From contig JAQTTZ010000029.1 of assembly GCA_028710485.1 (NCBI GenBank), forward strand, positions 1 to 37,665: DNA of 37,665 nucleotides. The letters run 5' to 3'. The notes beneath the pieces were generated by a model that saw nothing but the letters and a program-made list of their open reading frames with translations, had not been told where the DNA came from and ran no database searches. Of this stretch, positions 1 through 8,281 are shown piece after piece (positions within the stretch are counted from its first letter, which is position 1; every line of letters begins with the position of its first letter). Made by a program: the position numbers and the translations under genes. The DNA is from Bacteriovorax sp. (GTDB lineage Bacteria > Bdellovibrionota > Bacteriovoracia > Bacteriovoracales > Bacteriovoracaceae).

Positions 1-114
1 TTTTGCCATTGTCATTGTAATCGCTGCTGTCAATGTCGTCTTACCATGATCTACGTGACCGATAGTTCCGATATTAACGTGCGGTTTACTACGATCGAAT
101 TTTTCCTTAGCCAT
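1..114 (-). CDS. tuf: Elongation factor Tu, N-terminal 38 residues (partial)
   Basis: EF-Tu is the GTPase that delivers aminoacyl-tRNA to the ribosome. The visible N-terminus reads [20 protein letters not shown] and continues into the P-loop GHVDHGKT, which is diagnostic. The rest of the gene lies beyond the left edge. The start codon is preceded by AAGGAGTG at good spacing. It lies 126 bases downstream of four tRNA genes on the same strand, the arrangement seen in E. coli tufB, so it is probably cotranscribed with them. Identification is secure; whether the genome has a second tuf copy cannot be seen. Confidence 0.97.
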   Translation of the reverse strand, partial: MAKEKFDRSKPHVNIGTIGHVDHGKTTLTAAITMTMAK

Positions 115-240
115 TGGGTCACTCCTTCTTAACTATTCTTTTTTAAAACAAGAATTAATTTTTTTCTTATGGGCTTATAACATGCTCTAAATTTAGTCAA
201 CAGTATGCCCGTGAAGGCATTCGCTGACAAGGGGAAAAAA

Positions 241-315
<75 letters not shown>

Positions 316-408
316 AAATACCCTTTCATGAAAACAAAAATAATCGATGCCTTAGACTGTGTAAAGCAAAGATTATTTATCGCATGTAAAGTATTTCTAG
401 GTAGAGAA

Positions 409-484
409 TGGAGCGGGCGACAAGATTCGAACTTGCGACATCCACCTTGGAAGGGTGGCGCTCTACCAACTGAGCTACGCCCGC
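409..484 (-). tRNA. tRNA-Gly (anticodon TCC)
   Basis: Minus-strand cloverleaf with acceptor GCGGGCG/CGCCCGC, discriminator T and encoded CCA. The anticodon loop CTTCCAA gives anticodon TCC, and the T-loop is TTCGAAT. It is third of four tRNAs in the cluster. Confidence 0.97.
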
Positions 485-500
485 ATAGAAACAAGAGAAA

Positions 501-586
501 TGGTGGAGAGAGAAGGATTCGAACCTTCGAAGGATTACTCCGACAGATTTACAGTCTGTTGCCATTGGCCACTCGGCAACCTCTCC
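501..586 (-). tRNA. tRNA-Tyr (anticodon GTA)
   Basis: An 86-base class II tRNA with a long variable arm on the minus strand. It begins GGAGAGG and ends CTCTCCACCA. The anticodon loop CTGTAAA reads GTA (Tyr), and the extended variable region fits bacterial tRNA-Tyr. Confidence 0.97.
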
Positions 587-613
587 TAAAATCCAGCTCA
601 CAACTAAAGACAA

Positions 614-689
614 TGGAGCTGACTATAGGAATCGAACCTACGACCGTCGGTTTACAAAACCGATGCTCTACCAACTGAGCTAAGTCAGC
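614..689 (-). tRNA. tRNA-Thr (anticodon TGT)
   Basis: Minus-strand cloverleaf with acceptor GCTGACT/AGTCAGC, discriminator T and encoded CCA. The anticodon loop TTGTAAA gives TGT. It is first in the tRNA-tuf operon, in the position of E. coli thrU, and lies about 30 bases downstream of a sigma70-like promoter. Confidence 0.97.
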
Positions 690-720
690 CTACAGTATCA
701 AACCGCTATGCTAGGGCTAA

Positions 721-749
721 TTTATAATCTGAACTCTTTTCAAATGCAA
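721..749 (-). promoter_or_regulatory. Promoter of the tRNA-tuf operon
   Basis: On the minus strand TTGCAT (744-749) and TATAAA (721-726) are separated by exactly 17 bases, followed by a discriminator containing TAGCCC. The spacing and position about 30 bases before the first tRNA are as expected for a strong housekeeping promoter. A GC-rich discriminator is typical of stringently controlled stable-RNA promoters; that control is inference here. Confidence 0.7.
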
Positions 750-772
750 TATTTTTTTTATCTTTTTTCAAA

Positions 773-1537
773 TTAAACTGAACCAAAAATTTTTTCCATC
801 GCAATTGCAGCGGCAACTGAAACGTTTAAAGATTTAATTTTCCCTGCTGGCTTAAAGGCAATTGTGGTTTCTACAACCCTGCTAACCGCGTGTGACATGC
901 CAACATCTTCTGCGCCTAAAACTAAACAAACGGGCTTGGTTTTTGGAATCTCTTCAAGTGTTCCGGATGCGTGTTCTGATAAACCGATGCAAATTGCGCC
1001 GAGTTCTTTAATTTTAGTAATCGTTTTCGGTAGCGCTGAACACTTTACGATTTTTACATGCTCTGTTGCTCCTGAAGCAATTCGTGAAAATCCAGGACCA
1101 AGTCCAAAGTTTCCTTTTGCAGAAATAAGAATTACATCTACACCGTAGAAGGCTGCAGTTCGCATTATAGCAGCACCATTGTGAGCATCTGTTACTTGAT
1201 CAAGAGCTAAAATCTTAATTGGTATTCTACTTTCGAGTTGATTGTAGATCCAAGTAGGCTCGTAAATAATGATTGGACTTACAAGCATAAAAACTTGAGA
1301 TGGAACTCTTTGGAATTCGTAATCGAGTTCACGATAAATCATCTTGGCTTCTTCTTGAAGAGCGTGTCCCTCAAGGATACGGACTTTATTCATTGGAATT
1401 TCAGAATTTTTTAGTCCTCCACGCTTTTTTAAATCATCTAGACCTTCTTCAGTAGCTACGATTTCAAAAATCGCACGTTCAGGATTTTTCAATGCCTCAG
1501 CTATACTGTGAATTCCGATAATCATGTCGTGGTCCAT
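773..1537 (-). CDS. rlmB: SpoU/TrmH-family 23S rRNA 2'-O-methyltransferase (RlmB-like)
   Basis: 254 residues, the usual length for RlmB, which methylates the 2'-O of a guanosine in 23S rRNA. The N-terminal ~95 residues match the SpoU substrate-binding domain in position. The C-terminal SPOUT knot has its three motifs: DAHNGAAIMRTA (RlmB usually has DPHN), LVLGAEDVGMS and SLNVSVAAAIAME. The AGGA five bases before ATG supports the start. proS ends seven bases upstream on the same strand, so the two are probably cotranscribed. The family call is firm; the exact target nucleotide is inferred and TrmH or RlmB-like paralogues cannot be excluded. Confidence 0.85.
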   Translation of the reverse strand: MDHDMIIGIHSIAEALKNPERAIFEIVATEEGLDDLKKRGGLKNSEIPMNKVRILEGHALQEEAKMIYRELDYEFQRVPSQVFMLVSPIIIYEPTWIYNQLESRIPIKILALDQVTDAHNGAAIMRTAAFYGVDVILISAKGNFGLGPGFSRIASGATEHVKIVKCSALPKTITKIKELGAICIGLSEHASGTLEEIPKTKPVCLVLGAEDVGMSHAVSRVVETTIAFKPAGKIKSLNVSVAAAIAMEKIFGSV

Positions 1538-1544
1538 ATAAATC

Positions 1545-3263
1545 CTATTTAAGAAGATTTTTTAGTGTTGAAACTAATTCGTCTTTTTTTACTTTTGTAA
1601 CTATAGCTGTTTTTCTATCGATGACTTCTAACTCGCCAGAAGCACCAAAATCTCTTTCTCCTAGAACAACTCTATATGGCAACCCTAATAGATCTGAGTC
1701 TTTAAATTTGTTTCCAGGGCCAACATTTCTATCGTCGTATACAACTTCAAGGCCTGCGTCCATCATTTCAATGTAGAGATCGTCTGCGATCTTTACAAAC
1801 TCTTCTGCTTTGACAATTGTGGCGAAATATATCTGATAGGGCGCAATTGATTTAGGCCAAATTATTCCATTTGCATCGTGGTTTTGTTCGATAGCAGCTG
1901 CAACTACTCTTGTGACTCCTATTCCGTAACAACCCATTAATGGAGTGACTAATTTTCCATTATGATCAAGAATTCCAGCTCTCATATCTTTGGTATATTT
2001 ATCTCCTAACTGGAAAACATGACCGACTTCAATTCCACGTTTTTCAACGACAGTATGTTTTCCATCTAATGTCAGGTCTCCAGCTCGGGCTAAACGAAGA
2101 TCAGCTACCGCTATATCTTTGGCATCTCTTTTGGGATTAAATCCTTCAGCATGGGTGTCTTTTTTATTGGCGCCAACGATGTAACTGGCATCGAGATTTA
2201 TACTCTTATCGAAAACGATTTTAAGATCGCTTGAAACTCCAACTGGGCCAATAAAACCTTTCCATAATTTTGCTGCTTTCATCTGTTCGTCTGTTGCTGC
2301 AATTAGATGGTCGCACTTCAAATATGCCTGGAGTTTAATTTCGTTAAGAGAATCATCCCCTAAAAGTAGAGCTAAGATTAATTTTGATTCTGTACCTGTT
2401 GTGGCTACATAGATGAGAGATTTTAAGCTGTGGTGATGTGGTTTATTAAAAAAGGAGCATACATCTTCAATTGTTGTTTTGTTTGGTGTTGTTACTTCTG
2501 TTAAGCCGGTAAGGTTCAAATCATATTCTGTTTTAGGTCTTAGTGTCTGAGCTTTTTCAGCGTTAGCTGCATATTGAGCTTCTTGAGAATAGATAATTAA
2601 ATCTTCGCCTGCATCGGCTACAACTTGAAACTCGTGTGTTTTTGAATCGGCAGCAGCCATAGCCCCCGGGTCGGCTTCAACTGGAATAAATTCCAATCCT
2701 AATCGCGTGAAGATTGCAGTGTAGGCATCGTACATTTCCTGGTAACCTGCATCTAGGCTGGCCTTGTCCATATGAAATGTGTACGCATCTTTCATGGTGA
2801 ATTCGCGACCTCTCATTAATCCAAAGCGTGGTCTAATTTCATCGCGAAATTTAGTATTTATTTGATAAAAACCAACTGGTAATTGCTTGTAAGATTTTAC
2901 GGTCTTTCTAAAAATATCAGTGACGGCTTCTTCGTTCGTAGGAGAAATACAAAGATCTGCGTCTTTTTTATCCTTAAAGCGCAACATAAGTCCGCCCATT
3001 TTATCCCAACGACCTGTCTCTTGCCATAACTCACCTGGAGTCACAACAGTCATCGTAATTTCATTACAGCCGATTTTATCCAATTCTTCGCGAATGATTT
3101 TTTCAACCTTTCGGATTGAGCGCAATCCCATCGGAAGATAATTATAAAGTCCTGAACCTGATTTATGAATCAAACCTGTTCTGAGCATAAGTTGGTGAGA
3201 TGGGATTTCCGCATCAGCTGGAACTTCTTTGTATGTTTGCCAAAAACCTTTAGTGAGTCTCAT
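1545..3263 (-). CDS. proS: Prolyl-tRNA synthetase, bacterial (ProS type with editing domain)
   Basis: 572 residues, normal for the bacterial long form. It charges tRNA-Pro in the cytoplasm. Class II motif 1 lies at roughly residues 30-95 (TGLIHKSGSGLYNYLPMG). Motif 2 is FRDEIRPRFGLMRGREFTMKD and motif 3 is GCYGIGVTRVVAAAIEQ. Between motifs 2 and 3, roughly residues 230-390, lies an insertion the size of the trans-editing domain that clears Ala-tRNA-Pro. A C-terminal anticodon-binding domain follows, with YDDRNVGPGNKFKDSDLLG. It sits between lpxC and rlmB, all on the minus strand, with small gaps that suggest an operon. Confidence 0.97.
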   Translation of the reverse strand: MRLTKGFWQTYKEVPADAEIPSHQLMLRTGLIHKSGSGLYNYLPMGLRSIRKVEKIIREELDKIGCNEITMTVVTPGELWQETGRWDKMGGLMLRFKDKKDADLCISPTNEEAVTDIFRKTVKSYKQLPVGFYQINTKFRDEIRPRFGLMRGREFTMKDAYTFHMDKASLDAGYQEMYDAYTAIFTRLGLEFIPVEADPGAMAAADSKTHEFQVVADAGEDLIIYSQEAQYAANAEKAQTLRPKTEYDLNLTGLTEVTTPNKTTIEDVCSFFNKPHHHSLKSLIYVATTGTESKLILALLLGDDSLNEIKLQAYLKCDHLIAATDEQMKAAKLWKGFIGPVGVSSDLKIVFDKSINLDASYIVGANKKDTHAEGFNPKRDAKDIAVADLRLARAGDLTLDGKHTVVEKRGIEVGHVFQLGDKYTKDMRAGILDHNGKLVTPLMGCYGIGVTRVVAAAIEQNHDANGIIWPKSIAPYQIYFATIVKAEEFVKIADDLYIEMMDAGLEVVYDDRNVGPGNKFKDSDLLGLPYRVVLGERDFGASGELEVIDRKTAIVTKVKKDELVSTLKNLLK

Positions 3264-3316
3264 GAGATTCGCCTTTGAATAAATTTAATTGAAATGATGA
3301 TACTACAAATTTTCGA

Positions 3317-4237
3317 CTAATGGAATGATGGTGCCAGCGCTCTCGGGAGCGCAAACGCTTCAGCCGTTTCGCGCTCAAGAGAAGCAGCCGAAACAATTTC
3401 AAAAGCTGAAGGAGTCGCGAGAAGCTTGCGACAGAGGAGGTTATGGAGATTGTGGCCTGATTTATGGGTCGTAATTTTTCCAGCAATCTCGAAGCCAAGA
3501 AGTGAAATATCCCCAACTGTATCCAGGATTTTATGGCGAACGAATTCGTCAATAAAGCGCAGGCCTTCAGGGTTAACAACTTTATAATCGTCGAGAACGA
3601 TAGCGTTATCAAGAGACCCGCCTTTAATAAGGCCTTTTCTTTTTAATGCATCTACATCTTTAAGAAGACCAAAGGTTCTCGCTCTTCCAATTTCATTGAT
3701 ATAATTTTCACATGAAAATTCAAAAACTTTATTTTGAGTTTTAATTGTTGGATGTGCAAATACAATAGTTGAATCAATGATCAATTTTGATGCTGGTTCA
3801 ATTTCCGCCCATTTATCATCAACTTCAACACGTACTTTCTCGAGAACGATGAGGAATTTTTTTGATTTATTAAGAGTAACAATTCCTGTTTCCTTTAATA
3901 AAAAAACGAAAGATGCACCTGAGCCATCCATAATTGGAACTTCAGGACCATTTATTTCACAAAAAACATTATCAATACCAAACCCATAAAAAGCTGAGAG
4001 GAGATGTTCAACGGTATGAACAGCGTTTGCGCCTGTACCGATTGTTGTATTATTTTCTGTAGCCCCAACTGTTTCTGCATTTGCTTTTAAAACTGGAGCG
4101 TTTGGGATGTCTACCCGCTTAAACTGGACGCCAAAATCAGCTTCTGCTGGATGTAGTGTAAGAGTAACCTTCTTTCCTGAATGGATACCAATTCCAGTAA
4201 CTGAAATTTTTTTAGCAATAGTCCGTTGATTAAGCAT
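3317..4237 (-). CDS. lpxC: UDP-3-O-acyl-N-acetylglucosamine deacetylase
   Basis: 306 residues, as in E. coli LpxC. This zinc amidase carries out the committed step of lipid A synthesis in the cytoplasm. The Zn ligands are H78 in HTVEHLLSA and H235/D239 in HKILDTVGD. The catalytic Glu is E77 and the general acid His is H262 in HKSGHNLHN. All active-site residues are present, so the enzyme should work and the organism makes lipopolysaccharide. It is the first gene of a minus-strand group with proS and rlmB and is divergent from the thioesterase gene across a 269-base intergenic region, in which I see no convincing lpxC promoter. Confidence 0.97.
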   Translation of the reverse strand: MLNQRTIAKKISVTGIGIHSGKKVTLTLHPAEADFGVQFKRVDIPNAPVLKANAETVGATENNTTIGTGANAVHTVEHLLSAFYGFGIDNVFCEINGPEVPIMDGSGASFVFLLKETGIVTLNKSKKFLIVLEKVRVEVDDKWAEIEPASKLIIDSTIVFAHPTIKTQNKVFEFSCENYINEIGRARTFGLLKDVDALKRKGLIKGGSLDNAIVLDDYKVVNPEGLRFIDEFVRHKILDTVGDISLLGFEIAGKITTHKSGHNLHNLLCRKLLATPSAFEIVSAASLERETAEAFALPRALAPSFH

Positions 4238-4506
4238 GTAGCTGATATACCTTACAGTTTATTATTAAATACCTGGGTGTGTTAACAATTTACAGATTGC
4301 GTAATTTATTGGCAACCAATTTCATTATAATTCCAAAAGACCCTGGGCCCAAGACAATTCCGCTCGATACATTTTGCCCGACCGGCTTCATACAATACTA
4401 ACCCGTAATAAGAGTCTCAGGTGGATTTATATAACAAAGGTGTAAAATATCTTTAGTTCATGGATATAATCATTGAACTATCACCAACATGCCGAGGGTT
4501 TTGTTT

Positions 4507-4932
4507 ATGAGTATTTGGCTGCGTCCTGTCGATTTAGAGTCTCTCAATAAATTTAGTGCTGCTACATTGGTAGCCCACCTTGGTATTATTATCACAAACT
4601 CGGGTGGAGACTACTTAGAAGGGACTATGCCGGTTGATGACCGAACTGTTCAGCCCTATCGACTACTTCATGGTGGAGCTTCGTGCGTGCTCGCAGAGAG
4701 TCTTGGAAGTATTGCCGCCAACTTATGTATTGATACAAAAGAATTTATGGCCGTCGGGCAACATATTGAAGCGACCCATATTAGATCTGCAACAAAAGGT
4801 ATCGTTACCGGTAAAGCACGTGCCATTCACCTTGGAAGATCTTCGCAAATTTGGAGAATTGAAATTTGTAACGAAGACGGAAAGATGATTTGTGATTCAA
4901 AACTAATTATGGCGATTGTAAAAAGAAAATGA
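4507..4932 (+). CDS. Hotdog-fold acyl-CoA thioesterase (MenI/YdiI-like)
   Basis: 141 residues from the chosen ATG. A start 18 bases further upstream is possible, but GAGGG at 4494-4498 lies eight bases before this ATG, and family members begin with this W...L.LN pattern. The sequence closely follows the YdiI/MenI hotdog enzymes: EGTMPVDDRTVQPYRLLHGGAS with Q49 and H55, then catalytic E64 in VLAESLGS. The usual role is hydrolysis of 1,4-dihydroxy-2-naphthoyl-CoA (menaquinone pathway) or of assorted acyl/aroyl-CoAs. No men genes are adjacent, so the substrate is open. A TATAAT at 4465-4470 could be its -10. It converges on ruvB with a five-base gap. Confidence 0.85.
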   Translation: MSIWLRPVDLESLNKFSAATLVAHLGIIITNSGGDYLEGTMPVDDRTVQPYRLLHGGASCVLAESLGSIAANLCIDTKEFMAVGQHIEATHIRSATKGIVTGKARAIHLGRSSQIWRIEICNEDGKMICDSKLIMAIVKRK

Positions 4933-4937
4933 GGCTT

Positions 4938-5960
4938 TTACTTGATCGAATTTTGCAGCAACAAATGATCTCTTGATTTCTGACTGATCTCGCGACCACG
5001 AGGAGTTCTAAGGAGAAACCCTTCTTTTAAAAGATAGGGTTCGTATACATCTTCAATCGTCGTGCGGTCTTCAGCCAGAGTGGCACATAACGTTTCGATT
5101 CCGACGGGGCCACCTTTATAATAATCTTCAATGACCTGTAATATTTTTCTATCCATGCGGTCTAAACCCAAATTATCAATTTCCATCAGCGAAAGTGATT
5201 TTTTAACTGATTCTTCTGAAATTAAAGTTTCACCTTTCACTAAGGAGAAATCACGAACTCTTCTTAAAATACGGTTGGCGATACGAGGAGTTCCTCGAGC
5301 ACATCTGGCCATTAACTCTAAAGCTGATTTTTCTAGAATAAGTTTAAGTTTTTTAGCATTATTTCCAACAATTTCGACAAGCTCTTGATGATTATAAAAA
5401 TCAAAATGCAAATGAGCCATAAAGCGGTCTCGAAGAGGGTTAGATAAAAGACCTGAACGTGTAGTTGCGCCAATTAATGTAAATGGAGCAATTTGAATCT
5501 GCATTGTCCGAGCAGAAGGACCTTGGCCGATAACAATATCTAAACGGTAATCTTCCATTGCTGAATAAAGTATTTCTTCAACAGAAATATTCATGCGGTG
5601 AATTTCATCGATAAACAAAACATCTCGTGGCCCAAGATTAGTGAGAATCGCTGCAAGATCACCCTTTTTTTCAATGGCAGGGCCAGAAATAACATGAAGA
5701 TCACTACCTATAGATTTTGCAATGATCATTGCGAGAGAAGTTTTTCCCAAACCGGGTGGACCTGAAAGAAGAGCGTGATCCATTGCCGAATTTCTAATTT
5801 TTGCAGATTCGACCATTACCTCTACGTTTTGAACAACTTTTTTCTGGCCTACGTATTCACTGAAGTCAGTAGGGCGAAGAAGCACCTCATGCTTCACCTC
5901 TTCAGGGTTAGCATCTGTATCTACCATTCGTTCGTGTTCTTTTTTATCGTCGTAATCCAT
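4938..5960 (-). CDS. ruvB: Holliday junction branch-migration ATPase RuvB
   Basis: 340 residues, the normal length. It is the AAA+ motor that drives branch migration with RuvA. Walker A is GPPGLGKT (67-74) and Walker B is LFIDEIHR (about 116-122). The sensor 1 region GATTRSGLLSNPLRDRF, which carries the arginine finger, is clear, and the C-terminal winged helix carries GGPVGIETLCATLAEDRTTIEDVYEPYL. Its start follows the ruvA stop by two bases, making ruvC-ruvA-ruvB a tightly coupled operon. Confidence 0.98.
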   Translation of the reverse strand: MDYDDKKEHERMVDTDANPEEVKHEVLLRPTDFSEYVGQKKVVQNVEVMVESAKIRNSAMDHALLSGPPGLGKTSLAMIIAKSIGSDLHVISGPAIEKKGDLAAILTNLGPRDVLFIDEIHRMNISVEEILYSAMEDYRLDIVIGQGPSARTMQIQIAPFTLIGATTRSGLLSNPLRDRFMAHLHFDFYNHQELVEIVGNNAKKLKLILEKSALELMARCARGTPRIANRILRRVRDFSLVKGETLISEESVKKSLSLMEIDNLGLDRMDRKILQVIEDYYKGGPVGIETLCATLAEDRTTIEDVYEPYLLKEGFLLRTPRGREISQKSRDHLLLQNSIK

Positions 5961-5962
5961 AA

Positions 5963-6625
5963 TTAAATTTCTTTAAGAACTAAATGAATTAGTTGCTCTG
6001 GTTTTGTTATTAAATTCGCACCTAAAATTTTTTGGGCGATTGGAATGATTTTGTCTTCCTTGAAGCCCAATTCTTTACAGGCCATTAAAGCATCGTTCAA
6101 AATTTCATGTTGATTAATATCCATTGAGATTGAATTTTCAGTATAAGCCACTTCATCAAACATTTCGAGAATGTTAGTCTTAGGTAACAATGAATTGTTT
6201 TTTAAAGTTTTTGAAGAGTCACTATACATTTTCACGCGGTCAATCTTACCAGCGAGATCGAGTATTATTTGAGCTGCTCCCTTCGTTCCCAGCCCAGGAA
6301 CTTTCGTAAGCGTCGCTTTAGCATCAAAATTAACGGCGTTGATGATTTCATTCACGCCAATATTAGCGATAAGCCCATAAGCTGATTTTGGACCTATACC
6401 TTTAACTGTTAGAAGCATTTCAAAAAGTTTTTTTGCCCTAAGAGAGTGGAAAGCATAAAGAGTTTCTGAGTCTTCTTTTATAATATGGGCTATAAAAATA
6501 GCCGCTTGAGTACCTTCAACTAAAACTTTGTTATAAAAAACCTGGTAACCAATTCCTGAAGATGTTTGAAGTACTGATTCATTTCCATCACTAAAAATAA
6601 CTTCTCCACACAAAAATCCAATCAT
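5963..6625 (-). CDS. ruvA: Holliday junction DNA-binding subunit RuvA
   Basis: 220 residues; E. coli RuvA has 203. It tetramerises on four-way junctions and recruits RuvB. The N-terminal OB-fold region is followed by the helix-hairpin-helix segment LLTVKGIGPKSAYGLIA and a second one, LTKVPGLGTKGAAQIILDL. The C-terminal domain III (LGFKEDKIIPIAQKIL), which contacts RuvB, is present after an acidic linker. The start overlaps the ruvC stop by four bases (ATGA), indicating translational coupling. Confidence 0.96.
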   Translation of the reverse strand: MIGFLCGEVIFSDGNESVLQTSSGIGYQVFYNKVLVEGTQAAIFIAHIIKEDSETLYAFHSLRAKKLFEMLLTVKGIGPKSAYGLIANIGVNEIINAVNFDAKATLTKVPGLGTKGAAQIILDLAGKIDRVKMYSDSSKTLKNNSLLPKTNILEMFDEVAYTENSISMDINQHEILNDALMACKELGFKEDKIIPIAQKILGANLITKPEQLIHLVLKEI

Positions 6626-7146
6626 AATGTCTTTCCTAAAATTTTTACGGGCTTCTTTTCCATTAAGCTAATTTTCATTGAGCGATTTAAAGCATGGCAA
6701 ACGGCAATCGCCAAGGCATCTGATTCATCTGCCGTTTTAAAATTTATTTTTCCAAACATCATTCCCAAAGTTTTATCGACTGCTTCTTTCGAGGCGTGAC
6801 CGTGGCCGGTGACTGATACTTTAACCAAATTTGGGGCGTATTCAAAAATTTTTCCATGATGTGTGTGAGAAAAGGCTGCGATCATAGCCCCACGTGCTTG
6901 GGCCAGTTTACTTAAAGCTTCAACACTTTTTACATAAATGAGAGCTTCAACTGAAACTTCATCTGGTTGATATTTTTTTAAAATTTCTTCACAAGATCGA
7001 TAAATAAGACCCAGTCGGTCGATAAACTCTTCAACGTGATCGTACTTAAGCGCACCAGAAGTTAAGTAAGATATTTTCTTGCCTTGAACTTCTATCAAAG
7101 CATAACCTGCTTTGCGCGACCCCGGATCTATTCCTAAAATTATCAC
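6622..7146 (-). CDS. ruvC: Holliday junction endonuclease RuvC
   Basis: 174 residues (E. coli 173). It cleaves the junction held by RuvAB. The four acidic catalytic residues are D7 in LGIDPGS, E67 in VSVEALIY, and D140 and D143 in ADESDALAIA, all at the expected positions. The start codon is GTG and overlaps the stop codon of a small upstream membrane-protein gene (GTGA), so ruvC is probably translated by coupling. The resolvasome order C-A-B is complete. Confidence 0.97.
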   Translation of the reverse strand: MIILGIDPGSRKAGYALIEVQGKKISYLTSGALKYDHVEEFIDRLGLIYRSCEEILKKYQPDEVSVEALIYVKSVEALSKLAQARGAMIAAFSHTHHGKIFEYAPNLVKVSVTGHGHASKEAVDKTLGMMFGKINFKTADESDALAIAVCHALNRSMKISLMEKKPVKILGKTL

Positions 7147-7316
7147 TTAGCCCCTTTGTTTTTAAAAAATGTTCCAACATAAAAAACGAGTGAGCCACCA
7201 ATTAATTGGATCAATTCAAGTTTTCCGTAATCACCTTTAGTTAAACCTGCGAACAAGCAAAGCCCAACGGATGCAAAACCTGTGAGCTGCATTCCAAGTC
7301 CAAGATAAAAAAACAT
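7143..7316 (-). CDS. Small two-helix membrane protein upstream of ruvC (57 residues)
   Basis: The gene begins ATG at 7316, preceded by GAGGG at good spacing (AAAAGAGGGTACATTATG). It encodes a product starting MFFYLGLGMQLTGFASVGLC and ending FYVGTFFKNKGAK. Two hydrophobic stretches (residues about 2-25 and 38-51) flank a short polar loop with KGDYGKLE, so it is a likely inner-membrane hairpin. The TGA stop overlaps the ruvC GTG by four bases. I do not recognise the family. The ribosome-binding site and stop/start overlap are the main support that it is real; its function, and any link to recombination, are unknown. Confidence 0.72.
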   Translation of the reverse strand: MFFYLGLGMQLTGFASVGLCLFAGLTKGDYGKLELIQLIGGSLVFYVGTFFKNKGAK

Positions 7317-7356
7317 AATGTACCCTCTTTTAAAATCGTACTGGAGTTTTTTTTCT

Positions 7357-7386
7357 TTGTAAAAAGATCTGTATATAAGTTAGTAT
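7357..7386 (+). promoter_or_regulatory. Possible promoter giving a near-leaderless folD mRNA
   Basis: TTGTAA (7357-7362) and TAGTAT (7381-7386) are separated by 18 bases, and the folD ATG starts seven bases after the -10. No Shine-Dalgarno sequence precedes folD, so transcription from here would begin at or one base before the start codon. Each hexamer matches consensus at four of six positions, so this is weak on its own. Confidence 0.3.
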
Positions 7387-7393
7387 CCTATGC

Positions 7394-8260
7394 ATGACAC
7401 AAATACTAAGCTCTGCACCGATTAAAAAGAAAATCATTAAAGAGCTCAAAACAGAGTGCAAGTTCTTGATAGAGAATGGCATTCACCCTTATTTAAAAGT
7501 GATCCTGGTTGGAAACAACCCTGCAAGTTTAGTTTATACTGCAAGTAAAAAAAAATTTTGCGAAAAGATTGGAGCTAAGTGCGACATTATTACTCTTGGT
7601 GAAAATGCGGATCAAAAAACATTTTTAGAAATTATCACTGGCATAAATCAAGATCCAAATGTTCACGGGTGTATTATTCAGCTGCCACTACCAGCACATC
7701 TTTCACACTTAGATGTTGGAAAATTAGTTTCAGAAGAAAAAGATGTCGATGGATTTCACCCTAATAATCTTTATGCAGTTTTAAGCAATCAGATATCTAC
7801 TGATCATTTTGTTTCTTGCACTCCCAAAGGAATTATAACTCTTTTGATGGAATACAATGTCGAAATTGCCAATAAAAGAGTCGCAATCATAGGTCGAAGT
7901 ATGATTGTTGGAAAGCCACTGGCTTGTCTTTTCACTAATCACGATGCCACCGTGACTCTTTGCCATTCCAAAACTCCAAATATCAGAGAAATCACTAAGG
8001 AATGCGATATTATTGTCTCTGCTGTAGGAATCGCTCATTTGATTGATCAAAGTTTTATTTCAAATAAAAAAAATCAAGTTGTTATTGATGTCGGAATGAA
8101 CACTGACACTAACGGCCAGCTCTGTGGCGATGTTGATTTCGAAAAAGTTAAAGATCATGTTCTCGCTATCACACCAGTTCCAGGCGGTGTAGGACCAATG
8201 ACCATCATTTCTCTCGCTCAAAATCTTTTACAAGCTAGCAAAAATAGGCTATCTCTTTAA
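7394..8260 (+). CDS. folD: Bifunctional methylenetetrahydrofolate dehydrogenase/cyclohydrolase
   Basis: 288 residues, the usual size. FolD interconverts 5,10-methylene-, methenyl- and 10-formyl-tetrahydrofolate. The catalytic Y48 and K52 lie in VYTASKKK. The family blocks GCIIQLPLPAH, EKDVDGFHPNN, the nucleotide-binding GRSMIVGKPLA and the C-terminal TPVPGGVGPMT are intact. There is no Shine-Dalgarno before the ATG, which suggests a leaderless message or a poorly defined start. gcvT begins 21 bases after the stop, so one-carbon units released by glycine cleavage feed directly into this enzyme's pool. Confidence 0.97.
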   Translation: MTQILSSAPIKKKIIKELKTECKFLIENGIHPYLKVILVGNNPASLVYTASKKKFCEKIGAKCDIITLGENADQKTFLEIITGINQDPNVHGCIIQLPLPAHLSHLDVGKLVSEEKDVDGFHPNNLYAVLSNQISTDHFVSCTPKGIITLLMEYNVEIANKRVAIIGRSMIVGKPLACLFTNHDATVTLCHSKTPNIREITKECDIIVSAVGIAHLIDQSFISNKKNQVVIDVGMNTDTNGQLCGDVDFEKVKDHVLAITPVPGGVGPMTIISLAQNLLQASKNRLSL

Positions 8261-8281
8261 ACTCTTTTTCAGGAGATACTA

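Noticed and set aside
328..678. Open frames on both strands across 309-678
   Set aside because: They lie over four clear tRNA genes and have no independent support.
3250..3612. Open frame of 120 residues antiparallel in frame to lpxC
   Set aside because: Same strand as lpxC, embedded in its C-terminal coding part, with low-complexity Leu/Ser/Arg content; a shadow of lpxC.
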